Assembly (NCBI RefSeq): GCF_038442745.1
Contig: NZ_JARVCN010000044.1
Coordinates: 1 to 40,506 of the forward strand
DNA length: 40,506 nucleotides
From: Crocosphaera sp038442745
Lineage (GTDB): Bacteria; Cyanobacteriota; Cyanobacteriia; Cyanobacteriales; Microcystaceae
Direction of reading: 5' to 3'
A program made the translations under genes and the position numbers. Below, one piece after another: positions 17,269 to 25,987 of the stretch; position 1 is the first letter of the stretch, and the number at the start of each line of letters is the position of its first letter. The notes under the pieces are model-generated. The model did not search any database and was not told the DNA's origin. It was given only the letters and a program-made list of their open reading frames with translations.

Positions 17269-19908
17269 TTATTGTAAGCCTTCTTTTAACTGTTGTTTAG
17301 CAGTTGATAAAGCCTCAGATAACTTACTAGGATCTCTTCCTCCTGCTTGGGCTAAATTGGGACGGCCGCCACCACCACCACCGCATATTTTAGCAATTTG
17401 ACCGATAAATTTTCCTGCCTGTAGTTGCTTCTCTTTATTGACTTTTTTACTAAAAGCTGCTACTAAGCTAACCTTTCCTTCTGAGGGAATAGAACCCAAA
17501 ATAACCGCCCCTTCCCCTAGTTTTTGTTGTAACCTTTCCGCAGCAGTTTGTAAAGCTTTTGCATCCATTTCTCCCATGTCTGAAACCAAAAGTTTAAACT
17601 CACCAATAGACTCTGCTTCGTTTAATAATTGATCAGATTTTGCTATGGCTAAGTCTTGTTTAACCCCTTCTAATTCTTTCTGAGTGGTTTTCAGTTCAGA
17701 CTGTAGAGAAGTGATCCGATCGCTGATTTCTTCTGGTTTAATCTTAAAGCGATCGCAGAGATCCTTAACCACAGTTTCCCGAACTTTCAAGTATTCCAAA
17801 ATCCCAGGGCCAGCAACAGCTTCGATACGTCTTACTCCCGAAGAAATACCGCTTTCCGACATAATTTTAAACAAGCCAATTTCTGCTGTATTTCTAACAT
17901 GAGTTCCTCCACACAATTCCATAGAAACTCCAGGTACATCGATCACCCGAACTTCTGCCCCATATTTCTCCCCAAACATAGCGATTGCACCTTTTTCCTT
18001 GGCGGTTTCTAGGGACATTACTGTGGTTTCTGTATCGTGCGCTTCAGCAATCCAGGTATTAATTAAACTCTCAATTTCTTGTAACTCTTCTGGTGTGATA
18101 GAACGAGGACAATTAAAATCAAATCTGAGGCGATCAAAAGCAACTAATGAGCCAGCTTGAGAGATAGAATTATCAACCACTTTCTTCAAAGCTGCTTGTA
18201 ATAAATGGGTAGCCGTATGATTAGCTTGTACCCGACGACGACAAGCACGATCGATGGTTGCATTAACAGAATCATTAACTGCAACTTCTCCCCTTTCTAC
18301 GCGGCCAAAATGAACAAAAATTCCTGATTCTTTCTGCACATCATTAACACGAATCACTAAATTTTCTCCCGTCAAAAATCCACGGTCGCCTATCTGTCCT
18401 CCCGATTCTCCGTAAAATGGAGTCTTATCTAAGACAATCTGAATCTCTGTTCCTGCCTCTGCATTATTAACAGTTTTACCCTCAACTAAAACTGCTTCCA
18501 CTTTAGCCGTAGATTGTAATTCTGTATAGCCTAAAAATTCTGTAGGATGGATATGTTCAGCCAATTTATCCAAGCTTCCTTGTACCGTTAAATCTATAGT
18601 TTCATGGGCAGCTTTAGAGCGTTCTTGCTGCTGCTTCATCTCCGCCTCAAAACCTTCAATATCTACCGTTAGATTGCTTTCTTCTGCTATTTCTTGGGTT
18701 AGTTCTAAAGGGAAGCCAAAAGTATCGTACAGCGTAAAAGCATCCACTCCAGAAATTTGACCGCCTTTTTCCGTTTTCTCGATAATTTCAGCGAGTAATT
18801 TTTCTCCTCGCTCTAAGGTTTTTAAGAAAGTGGCTTCCTCCCGTTCTAATTCAGCTTTAATAAAGCTTTCTCTTTCCCTAACCTGGGGATAAGCTTGTTC
18901 AGAAAGTTGGATAGCAGTTTCTGCAACTTGGTTGATAAATTTTCCATCAATTCCGATTAAACGACCATGACGAACGACACGACGAATTAAACGACGTAAA
19001 ACATAACCCCTATCTGTATTTGATGCAGTAATATTGTCACTAATCATGTGAACTACAGAACGAACATGATCCCCAATTACTTTTAAGGAAACCTTATTTT
19101 TTTCCGTTGTTTTTTGGTAATCAATATCAGCAACTTTAGCTGCCGTTTCAATAATTGGAAAAATAAAATCTGTTTCATAATTATTAGGAACTTTTTGTAA
19201 TATTTGAGCCATCCTTTCTAAACCCATTCCTGTGTCAATATTTTTGTTTTGTAATGGGTTCAAATTGCCGTCAGCATCTCGGTTATATTCCATAAATACC
19301 AAGTTATAAAACTCGATAAAACGGGAATCATCTTCTAAATCGATATTTTCCTCTCCTAGTTCCGGATGAAAATCATAATACAATTCCGAACAAGGACCAC
19401 AAGGACCGGTCGGCCCAGCTTTCCAAAAATTATCTTTTTCTCCCATACGTATAATCCTTGTGGGGGGAAGACCAATTAATTCTTGCCAAAGTTGAAACGC
19501 TTCATCGTCTTTTTCAAAAACACTGACAACTATATTTTCTGGAGGTAATTGATAAACTTTAGTAGATAACTCCCACGCCCATTTTATAGCTTGTTCTTTG
19601 AAATAGTCCCCAAAACTAAAATTCCCCAACATTTCAAAAAAAGTATGATGTCTAGCAGTACGTCCCACATTCTCGATATCATTTGTTCTGATGCACTTTT
19701 GAGAAGTGGTGGCCCGAGGAAAATCCGACTGCTTTTGTCCCAGGAAAATCGGTTTAAAAGGAAGCATTCCCGCAATTGTCAGAAGTACGGTGGGATCTTC
19801 GGGAACTAAGGATGCACTGGGCAAAATTTGGTGAGTGTGTTGGGCGTAAAATTGCAAAAAACGATCTCGTATTTGATGTCCAGTCAAAAAAGGTGCAGTG
19901 GTAGTCAT
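17269..19908 (-). CDS. alaS: Alanyl-tRNA synthetase
   Basis: An 879-residue class II synthetase that attaches alanine to tRNA-Ala and edits mischarged Ser/Gly. Class II motifs and family signatures are all present: ARHHTFFEMLGNFSFGDYFK (~84-103), GPTGPCGPCSELYYD (~164-178), and GMGLERMAQILQ (motif 3, ~226). The editing domain has the zinc/editing motifs HTATHLLQAAL (~563) and LCGGTHVRNTAEIG (~660). The C-terminal DHH-associated domain ends with the glycine-rich GGGGGGRPNLAQAGG. Length is typical (about 870-880). It starts at the ATG at 19908 and diverges from the signalling operon. No leader resembling a T-box is seen, as expected for cyanobacteria. Confidence 0.97.
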   Translation of the reverse strand: MTTTAPFLTGHQIRDRFLQFYAQHTHQILPSASLVPEDPTVLLTIAGMLPFKPIFLGQKQSDFPRATTSQKCIRTNDIENVGRTARHHTFFEMLGNFSFGDYFKEQAIKWAWELSTKVYQLPPENIVVSVFEKDDEAFQLWQELIGLPPTRIIRMGEKDNFWKAGPTGPCGPCSELYYDFHPELGEENIDLEDDSRFIEFYNLVFMEYNRDADGNLNPLQNKNIDTGMGLERMAQILQKVPNNYETDFIFPIIETAAKVADIDYQKTTEKNKVSLKVIGDHVRSVVHMISDNITASNTDRGYVLRRLIRRVVRHGRLIGIDGKFINQVAETAIQLSEQAYPQVRERESFIKAELEREEATFLKTLERGEKLLAEIIEKTEKGGQISGVDAFTLYDTFGFPLELTQEIAEESNLTVDIEGFEAEMKQQQERSKAAHETIDLTVQGSLDKLAEHIHPTEFLGYTELQSTAKVEAVLVEGKTVNNAEAGTEIQIVLDKTPFYGESGGQIGDRGFLTGENLVIRVNDVQKESGIFVHFGRVERGEVAVNDSVNATIDRACRRRVQANHTATHLLQAALKKVVDNSISQAGSLVAFDRLRFDFNCPRSITPEELQEIESLINTWIAEAHDTETTVMSLETAKEKGAIAMFGEKYGAEVRVIDVPGVSMELCGGTHVRNTAEIGLFKIMSESGISSGVRRIEAVAGPGILEYLKVRETVVKDLCDRFKIKPEEISDRITSLQSELKTTQKELEGVKQDLAIAKSDQLLNEAESIGEFKLLVSDMGEMDAKALQTAAERLQQKLGEGAVILGSIPSEGKVSLVAAFSKKVNKEKQLQAGKFIGQIAKICGGGGGGRPNLAQAGGRDPSKLSEALSTAKQQLKEGLQ

Positions 19909-20065
19909 GACAGTGTTCTCTAGTTTCGGTTTATTCTTAGTCTAGAATTTTTTTTGCCTTGATGATTCGTCATCGGGGTGTATCCACCAAAATCGACCCC
20001 ATAAAATAGAAAGGCACGTTTAGGTTATTCTATAGAGAGGATTTGATCGCAACAAACGTTGTTTA

Positions 20066-20111
20066 ACGGTGAACCTCTTTAAACACCGTAAAAACTGAAG
20101 TGGGTTAACCC
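20066..20111. promoter_or_regulatory. Two inverted repeats upstream of the signalling operon
   Basis: ACGGTG (20066-20071) and CACCGT (20084-20089) form an inverted repeat with a 12-nt spacer, and GGGTTAACCC at 20102-20111 is a perfect palindrome 39 nt before the first start codon. They could be an operator pair or 5'-leader hairpins. No factor is known to me. Confidence 0.35.
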
Positions 20112-20150
20112 CCCAATATCATAACTCGATGCTCCTCATAACCCCCTATA

Positions 20151-21332
20151 ATGACCGAATCTCCTATTGTTGTTCTTTTAATTGATGATCAACCCACCAT
20201 TGGCGAAGCGATTCGCCGTATGTTGGAGACAGAAACGGACATAATCTTTCACTATTGCCCTCATCCAACAGAAACTTTAAAAATTGCTAAAGAAGTCCAA
20301 CCCACGGTTATTTTACAGGATTTGGTCATGCCTGATGTGGAAGGATTGATGCTGGTAAGGTTTTTACGGGCGAAAGACGCACCAACCCACGACATTCCTT
20401 TAATTGTTCTTTCGAGTAAAGAAGAACCTCTGGTAAAAGCAGAGGCGTTTCAATTCGGGGCTAATGATTATGTAGTCAAATTACCGGATAAAGTGGAGTT
20501 AATCGCCCGTATTCGTTACCATTCCGCCGCCTACAACAACCTTCTGAAACGTAAAGAAGCAGAAGAAAAACTCAAAGAAGAAAACCTCCGTCTGAGTGCA
20601 GAAGTCGAGATTACCCGTCGCTTGCAACAAATGATTCTCCCAAAAGCTGACGAATTAAAACAAATCAAAGGGTTAGACATTGCTGGTTTTATGGAACCTG
20701 CAACGGACGTAGGAGGGGACTATTACGATGTTTTAAATCATAACGGCCGGGTCAAAATTGGGATTGGTGATGTCACTGGTCACGGTTTAGAAAGTGGTGT
20801 GGTGATGATTATGGTGCAAACCGCCATCCGTACCCTAATGACTCATAACGAAGCAGATCCCCTCAAGTTTTTATCCGTTATTAACCGCACTATTTTTGAC
20901 AATGTAGAAAGAATCAACTCAGATAAAAATTTAACCCTATCGTTGCTCGATTATGAAGACAATTGTCTCCGGTTGAGTGGTCAGCACGAATCCTTAATTG
21001 TAGTGAGAAAGGGAGGAGAAATAGAGATTGTGGATACCATTGATTTAGGATTTCCCGTGGGTTTAGAAGAAGACATTAGCGATTTTTTGGGGGAAACAGA
21101 AATCTTATTGAGTCAGGGAGATCTAGTGATTCTCTACACCGACGGGATCACCGAAGCAGAAAATCCAGCCGGAGAAATGTATGGTTTGGAACGTCTATGT
21201 GAAATTGTTAGTCAAAATTGGGAACAATCAGCACAGGAGATCAAAACGGTTGTCATCGATGATGTCAAACAACATATTGATACACAAACCGTCTATGACG
21301 ACATTACCCTACTGGTAATTAAGCAAAAATAA
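20151..21332 (+). CDS. Response regulator with PP2C (SpoIIE/RsbU-type) phosphatase output
   Basis: A 393-residue two-domain regulator. Residues 1-125 are a receiver with the acidic pair D12-D13, the phosphoacceptor D57 (ILQDLVMPD) and the lysine in YVVKLPD. A coiled-coil linker (~130-165) leads to a PP2C/SpoIIE phosphatase domain (~170-393) with the metal-binding motifs VGGDYYDV, GIGDVTGHGLESG, YTDGITEAEN and YDDITLLVI. Such proteins dephosphorylate a STAS anti-sigma-factor antagonist when the receiver is phosphorylated. A STAS protein and a GHKL ATPase are in the same operon, which gives it a plausible substrate and opponent. It is the first gene, and the next starts 20 nt after it. Confidence 0.88.
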   Translation: MTESPIVVLLIDDQPTIGEAIRRMLETETDIIFHYCPHPTETLKIAKEVQPTVILQDLVMPDVEGLMLVRFLRAKDAPTHDIPLIVLSSKEEPLVKAEAFQFGANDYVVKLPDKVELIARIRYHSAAYNNLLKRKEAEEKLKEENLRLSAEVEITRRLQQMILPKADELKQIKGLDIAGFMEPATDVGGDYYDVLNHNGRVKIGIGDVTGHGLESGVVMIMVQTAIRTLMTHNEADPLKFLSVINRTIFDNVERINSDKNLTLSLLDYEDNCLRLSGQHESLIVVRKGGEIEIVDTIDLGFPVGLEEDISDFLGETEILLSQGDLVILYTDGITEAENPAGEMYGLERLCEIVSQNWEQSAQEIKTVVIDDVKQHIDTQTVYDDITLLVIKQK

Positions 21333-21351
21333 CCCTGTTAACAGCACCCCA

Positions 21352-22401
21352 ATGAGGATTGCAATTGTAAATCATACAGTGATGGTCGTAGAAATTCTAC
21401 GAAGCATTATTACATCAGTCCCCGGCTACCGTATCGCCTGGGTTGCTTCTGATGGCAAAAGTGCGATCAATCATTGTGCTGCGGATACCCCGGATCTTAT
21501 CTTAATGGACATGACTATGCCCAAAATGGACGGGGCCCAAGCTACTAGGGTGATTATGCAACAGCACCCCTGCCCAATCATCATCGTAACGCCTGATATC
21601 AAGAAAAATTCGGCTAAAATCTTTGAAGCTATGGGTTATGGAGCTTTAGATGTGGTTCGCCTGCCTGTTATGGCTATTGCAGAACACGAACAAGTCTATG
21701 AAAATTTGTTAAAAACCATCGCTTCTGTCGGCATTGTCACTGGAATCGTTTCCCCTAGACGATCTCTTTCCCAATCAAAAACCAGCAACTACAAATCAGT
21801 TTCTCATAAATTATCCTATCCCCCGCGTCATTTACCCCCATTGATCATTATCGGTGCTTCTACTGGAGGACCCAAAGCTTTAGCGACTATTTTAGGAGCA
21901 TTACCAGCCAATTTCGAGGGTAGTATTGTGATTATTCAGCACCTTGATTTCCAATTTTCCTCCGGACTGGCGAAATGGTTGGACGAACAAAGCCCTCTAT
22001 CGGTAATTTTGGCTTCTGAGGGGGATGATCTCGTAGCAGGTAAAGTTTTATTAGCAGGAACCAACAATCACTTAATCTTACGTCCCAATTTAACGCTAAC
22101 ATACACTAGGGAGCCTCACAATTATCCCTATCGTCCCTCTATCGATGTGTTTTGTGAGAGTGTGGATCAATATTGGAGTCGGAAAGGGATTGCTGTATTA
22201 CTGACGGGTATGGGACGGGATGGGGCAACGGGACTAAAAAGATTACGTCGCCGAGGGTGGCATACCATCGCTCAAAATAAACAGAGTTGTGTTGTTTATG
22301 GAATGCCTAAAGCCGCTGTGGAAATGAACGCAGCCAGAGAAGTGCTGTCTTTATCAGAGATTGCATCGACCCTGATCAAGCGAATCACACATATTCCTTA
22401 A
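21352..22401 (+). CDS. cheB: CheB-type protein-glutamate methylesterase with degenerate receiver
   Basis: A 349-residue CheB homologue. The C-terminal methylesterase domain (~160-349) has the catalytic motifs IIGASTGGPKAL (Ser), VIIQHLD (His) and GMGRDGATGLKRL (Asp), so it should hydrolyse methyl-glutamates of chemoreceptors. The N-terminal receiver keeps the phosphoacceptor aspartate (D53, LILMDMTMPKMDG), but the magnesium-binding acidic pair is replaced by N7-H8 (MRIAIVNHTVMV), and the conserved lysine is arginine in ALDVVRLP. Phosphorylation control is therefore doubtful. The gene sits inside a partner-switching operon with no CheR or receptor nearby, which is unusual company for CheB. Confidence 0.85.
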   Translation: MRIAIVNHTVMVVEILRSIITSVPGYRIAWVASDGKSAINHCAADTPDLILMDMTMPKMDGAQATRVIMQQHPCPIIIVTPDIKKNSAKIFEAMGYGALDVVRLPVMAIAEHEQVYENLLKTIASVGIVTGIVSPRRSLSQSKTSNYKSVSHKLSYPPRHLPPLIIIGASTGGPKALATILGALPANFEGSIVIIQHLDFQFSSGLAKWLDEQSPLSVILASEGDDLVAGKVLLAGTNNHLILRPNLTLTYTREPHNYPYRPSIDVFCESVDQYWSRKGIAVLLTGMGRDGATGLKRLRRRGWHTIAQNKQSCVVYGMPKAAVEMNAAREVLSLSEIASTLIKRITHIP

Positions 22402-22418
22402 TTAGCAAACATTAAACC

Positions 22419-23006
22419 ATGAAAAATTCGGAAATTTACGGCGATTTTGAAGAACATCTACCAGACAGCGATCAATTTTTGGTGATTAGTTTTTCCCCCT
22501 CTTCTATTCCTTTAAAACAACGATGGCGTAACAATGGTTTATCGGCGGATTTTGTGGCGGATTACTTAACTACTTTTTTCCCTGCTAATGAAGAAGACCC
22601 GAGTAGCGTTGAACGGCAAAAACAACTCAAAGGTGCTGTTAGTTATATTGCGAATGAACTCTTAGAAAATGCTATGAAATTTCACGATGAGAATGTAAAT
22701 AGCACTATCAAGTTTGGTATTCATTTATTGAATGAAACCATTGTTTTATTCTCTAGTAATTGTATTTCCCCTAAACAATGGCCAAAATTTCACACTATTA
22801 TTAATGACCTAATAAACAACGATCCTGAAGATTTATACATAACACAAATGGAAAAGTTAGCAGAGGATGAAAATAGTACTGCTTCAGGGTTAGGATTGAT
22901 TACAATCTGTTGTGATTATGGTGCTAAACTAGGTTGGAAAATTGATATAAATCCCGAAAAAAGCACCACTATGACAATTAACACTATGGCAAAATTAGGG
23001 GTATAA
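22419..23006 (+). CDS. GHKL ATPase-like regulator (DUF6272/SiaB-like; slr1658-type)
   Basis: A 195-residue protein with the ATP-binding features of anti-sigma-factor kinases: an N-box-like helix YIANELLENAMKFHDEN (~71-87) and a glycine motif TASGLGLITICCDYGA (~154-169). The architecture resembles the SiaB/DUF6272 kinases and the family named after Synechocystis slr1658; both names are from memory and were not searched. It should bind ATP and either phosphorylate or sequester the STAS protein encoded next, opposing the PP2C phosphatase two genes upstream. Its start lies 17 nt after cheB. No membrane segment is present. Confidence 0.75.
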   Translation: MKNSEIYGDFEEHLPDSDQFLVISFSPSSIPLKQRWRNNGLSADFVADYLTTFFPANEEDPSSVERQKQLKGAVSYIANELLENAMKFHDENVNSTIKFGIHLLNETIVLFSSNCISPKQWPKFHTIINDLINNDPEDLYITQMEKLAEDENSTASGLGLITICCDYGAKLGWKIDINPEKSTTMTINTMAKLGV

Positions 23007-23070
23007 ACTTTTGAACCCTAATGTTTCAATTTCACACTTTTACACTACTTAAGGAGTAATTAATTAAATT

Positions 23071-23415
23071 ATGGAAATCAAAACTAATGACTATTCTGTT
23101 ACCTATAATCCTGAAACTATTACTGTCAGCTTTCAGGGTTCATTAAGATTAGGTGGTAGCGAGGAATACACTCCTATTGTTGACTTACTCAATGAAGCGG
23201 CAAAGAATGAGCCTGAAATCGTCACCCTGGATTTGAAAGAACTAGAGTTCCTTAATAGTTCTGGAATTAGTATGCTATCAAAATTTGTGATTAACATTCG
23301 TAAGAAAAAAACTAGTTCTATTACGGTAAAAGGTTCTAATGCTATTCCTTGGCAGGGGAAATCTCTCAAAAATTTACAAAGATTAATGCCTACTTTAATA
23401 CTAGAATTAGAATAA
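23071..23415 (+). CDS. STAS-domain protein (anti-sigma-factor-antagonist type; slr1659-like)
   Basis: A 114-residue single STAS domain. The motif VTLDLKELEFLNSSGISMLSKF (~50-71) carries the conserved Ser in N-S-S-G, the site phosphorylated in SpoIIAA/RsbV proteins. It is therefore the expected substrate of the operon's kinase-like ATPase and PP2C phosphatase. The C-terminal half is less typical (GSNAIPWQGKSLKNLQRL). An AAGGAG sequence lies 14 nt before the ATG, farther than usual. It has the longest upstream gap in the operon (64 nt), but the next gene follows after only 5 nt. Confidence 0.8.
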   Translation: MEIKTNDYSVTYNPETITVSFQGSLRLGGSEEYTPIVDLLNEAAKNEPEIVTLDLKELEFLNSSGISMLSKFVINIRKKKTSSITVKGSNAIPWQGKSLKNLQRLMPTLILELE

Positions 23416-23420
23416 ATATT

Positions 23421-23918
23421 ATGATCAACAATCAACTATCAGAAGACCAATTAATTGAGCATAATCAATCCCTTCAAAAAGAAATTGAAGAATTGAAAGA
23501 CGAGCGAGTAGATTTAGAAATTATGCTCGAAACTATTACAGAACACTCAACAGATTTAGAAAACGAAATCTATGAAAAAAATCAAATTATGTTGAAGTAT
23601 TTAGAACAGGTTAAATTGATCACAGAAGCTGCTGCTGCTGTGGAATCTGAGTCTTTTACCATTAATAGTCTCGATGAAGTTTCAGCTCGCAAAGATGAAT
23701 TAGGTCAACTGGCCAGAGTATTTCAACATATGGCCAAACAGGTGGAAATTCGAGAAACCAAACTTCGTCAACAAGTTCTAGAATTAAAGATTGAAATCGA
23801 TCAAAGTAAGCAGGCCAAACAAGTAGCTGAAATTGTACAAACAGACTCCTTTAAAAATCTCAAACAAAAATTGAAACGTTTAAAAAATGCTCGAAAAAAT
23901 GGTGCAAGTAGCCCATAA
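23421..23918 (+). CDS. Soluble HAMP-domain coiled-coil protein
   Basis: A 165-residue protein with no membrane segment and no enzymatic domain. Residues ~5-70 are coiled coil (LQKEIEELKDERVDLEIMLE). A HAMP-like region follows (~73-125) with ITEAAAAVESESF ... LDEVSARKDELGQLARVFQHMAKQVE, including the DELGxLxxxF signature. A second coiled coil runs to the basic C-terminus. I placed the start at the ATG at 23421, five nt after the STAS stop; a longer frame from 23349 would overlap the STAS gene. It probably acts as a signal-relaying scaffold for the operon. A free-standing HAMP protein is uncommon. Confidence 0.72.
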   Translation: MINNQLSEDQLIEHNQSLQKEIEELKDERVDLEIMLETITEHSTDLENEIYEKNQIMLKYLEQVKLITEAAAAVESESFTINSLDEVSARKDELGQLARVFQHMAKQVEIRETKLRQQVLELKIEIDQSKQAKQVAEIVQTDSFKNLKQKLKRLKNARKNGASSP

Positions 23919-23954
23919 TTCCCTTGCTTGACCTGATCTCAATGCAAGGGAATT
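23917..23954 (+). terminator. Hairpin at the end of the signalling operon
   Basis: AATTCCCTTGC (23917-23927) and GCAAGGGAATT (23944-23954) form a perfect 11-bp stem with a 16-nt loop. The stem begins inside the stop codon of the HAMP gene. No long T-run follows, so it may work as a terminator with help or as an mRNA-stabilising 3' end. Confidence 0.6.
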
Positions 23955-24020
23955 GAGGGATAATTCACTCATATCAAATCAATAGACATATTCCATAACT
24001 CCAGAGCATTTACACTAGAG

Positions 24021-25037
24021 TTATTCTATTATTTGCCTATTTAGTAATGCTTTTTGAATCAGACTCTGAGGGGTCAATTCCTGCTTAGGTATAATACTAG
24101 CAGTTCCTATACAAATCCTGATGGTATTAAATTCATCAAACTGATTGAAATTTTTTTTCCAAGCAGTAAACCACTTCATAAATCTCTCGATTACACATTG
24201 AACTCCTTGGATATGAGTATTCGGTAAAACAGCCACACATTGGTCATCATCGTATTGTCCTATGAAATCTCCTGTGCGTTTTAAACTATCAGCTAACCCA
24301 TAACCCACTTGCTGAATTAGTTGATAGACTAAAAGTTCTTCATAGCTACTATTTTGTGTGTCAATTTTACATATAACTAGGGATAAATACTGTTCTGCGC
24401 GCAACATTCTGCGCCATTCTTGCTCCAAATAATCATTAAAATCAAAAGGGTCATAAATTTCACCAGATGGGCATATTTTATCTTTTTTAACACTTATAAA
24501 GTCTAAGAAATCCGATTGATAAAATAGAGATAGATTAGCTGTTGTTGCAGTATTGTGGTTAATTTCGTCGTCATTTGTCAGTTCTGGCGGCTTGTTTTGG
24601 TTGTCTTTGAGGAGTTGTTTAGCAAAAGAAAATGTAATTGTTTGACCTTGCTTTGCTTTTATTAAAGCCTGATTCCGAACTTCTTGGGGAGTCGAAGGAG
24701 CAGCTAATACATAGAGAGCAGAAGGAGAAATTTCTACCTCTTCTAAATCATCTAGACAGAATCTTTGACTAACGTGCATAAACTTATTGGCAGCAGAAAC
24801 ACTCCAATCAAATTCTGTCTTTAACCAAATCCTAAACTCTCCATGTTTTAATTGTTGTTTGATTTGGCATAAATTATAACCAATAATATAGATATCCTGA
24901 GCGCACCGACGTAATCTATTTTTAATATCAACAGTTAATTCCTGAATGCGATCTCGTAATTGTGGATTTAATCTTTGATAGTTAAAGGTTGTGATATCAG
25001 GATTATTAGATATTGAATTAACTTTATTTTTAATCAT
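24021..25037 (-). CDS. DUF3102 protein with degenerate GGDEF domain
   Basis: A 338-residue protein in two parts. Residues ~25-150 match the DUF3102 pattern, a helical domain found in phage and plasmid proteins (IGYNLCQIKQQLKHGEF, WLKTEFDWSVSAANKFM). Residues ~195-335 follow a GGDEF-type fold (FNDYLEQEWRRMLRAEQYLSL, then a long helix, then the active-site hairpin). That hairpin reads GQYDDDQCVAVLP, where active diguanylate cyclases have RYGGDEF or GGEEF. Two glycines, the catalytic acidic residue and the phenylalanine are gone, so no cyclase activity is expected. Such domains can still bind GTP or c-di-GMP. It converges on the signalling operon. An upstream inverted repeat (CTACTTC ... GAAGTAG, 25105-25130) may be an operator. 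Confidence 0.72.
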   Translation of the reverse strand: MIKNKVNSISNNPDITTFNYQRLNPQLRDRIQELTVDIKNRLRRCAQDIYIIGYNLCQIKQQLKHGEFRIWLKTEFDWSVSAANKFMHVSQRFCLDDLEEVEISPSALYVLAAPSTPQEVRNQALIKAKQGQTITFSFAKQLLKDNQNKPPELTNDDEINHNTATTANLSLFYQSDFLDFISVKKDKICPSGEIYDPFDFNDYLEQEWRRMLRAEQYLSLVICKIDTQNSSYEELLVYQLIQQVGYGLADSLKRTGDFIGQYDDDQCVAVLPNTHIQGVQCVIERFMKWFTAWKKNFNQFDEFNTIRICIGTASIIPKQELTPQSLIQKALLNRQIIE

Positions 25038-25987
25038 TGTAACCTATCTTAATATTTAAGCGATGGTGCAATTAAGTTCTTAATGTAATCTCAAATTGGA
25101 TAGTCTACTTCTACAAAAGATACGAAGTAGTTTAAGTTAGTTTTATGAAGATTCAAGAAGCTTTTTTCTGATAAGAGTAAGTTCCTAAAAGCTTCCCTAA
25201 CTTTAGGTATCACATTAAGATTTACTTAGTAAATGGTCTTTAAAACAGCTATCAATAATAGCAACCTTATAATATAAGTGGATATATAAATTGGCTACTA
25301 TTGCTTGCTCAAAACATTTATAAATGAGGATTACATTGAGCAGGTTAGGGGATTAGGGCAAACCAAAAATATCCGTTATTCTCAACGAATAAAACCACAA
25401 TAACACAAGTGAGACATAAAGTTATTATATTTTTGTCAAGAAATTTTTATTTTCGTGAAGTCGAACTAATTACCAAATCATTGAGAAATATATGATTTTA
25501 AAGCTGATAAAAAATATGTATCCTTTAATCTTTGTCAAGTTTTATTAATGATTTTTAATGCAATATGGATAGTTTATACCTCACTGATTGTAGATATCAC
25601 AGTTACGAAAATGTATAAAATTTACACTTATGATAATCAGGAATAACTTGTATGATATTTTTTTATATTCTGATTTAAAATAGCATAAAAACTTATACAT
25701 TTTTTCTTGTTAAAAAGTAAAAAATAGTAAATAAAAATATATTTATATTTTCTTAAACTTGACAATTAAAATTACATAAGATATTCTTTTTAGAGAACAA
25801 AACCCTTAGTTTTATTCTAATCACTTCAAAAATTTCTTCAAGCTTTTTGCTAGAGTTGTTCCCTATTTTTTCCATGTGGCGTAAGCGTCAATAATAAAAA
25901 AACGTCATTGAATAATGAACGTTTATTTCAATCAATCTTACTAGATTTTTTTGAAAAAATGTCGATCAAATTCATAATGGATTAGCT
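25038..25987. other. 950-bp AT-rich non-coding region upstream of the export island
   Basis: This is the longest gap in the window, very AT-rich, with no credible gene on either strand. It holds the inverted repeat CTACTTC/GAAGTAG (25105-25130) near the minus-strand gene, and a hairpin at 25901-25923 about 65 nt before hlyD. The remainder is low-complexity A/T sequence. It should carry the island's control region, and it may hold a small RNA that I cannot see. Confidence 0.5.
25901..25929 (+). promoter_or_regulatory. Hairpin in the hlyD leader, attenuator-like
   Basis: AACGTCATT (25901-25909) pairs with AATGAACGTT (25914-25923) with one bulge around GAAT, and is followed by TATTT. It is preceded by an A-run, so it could end transcription in either direction. 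It sits about 65 nt before the hlyD start. Confidence 0.4.
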
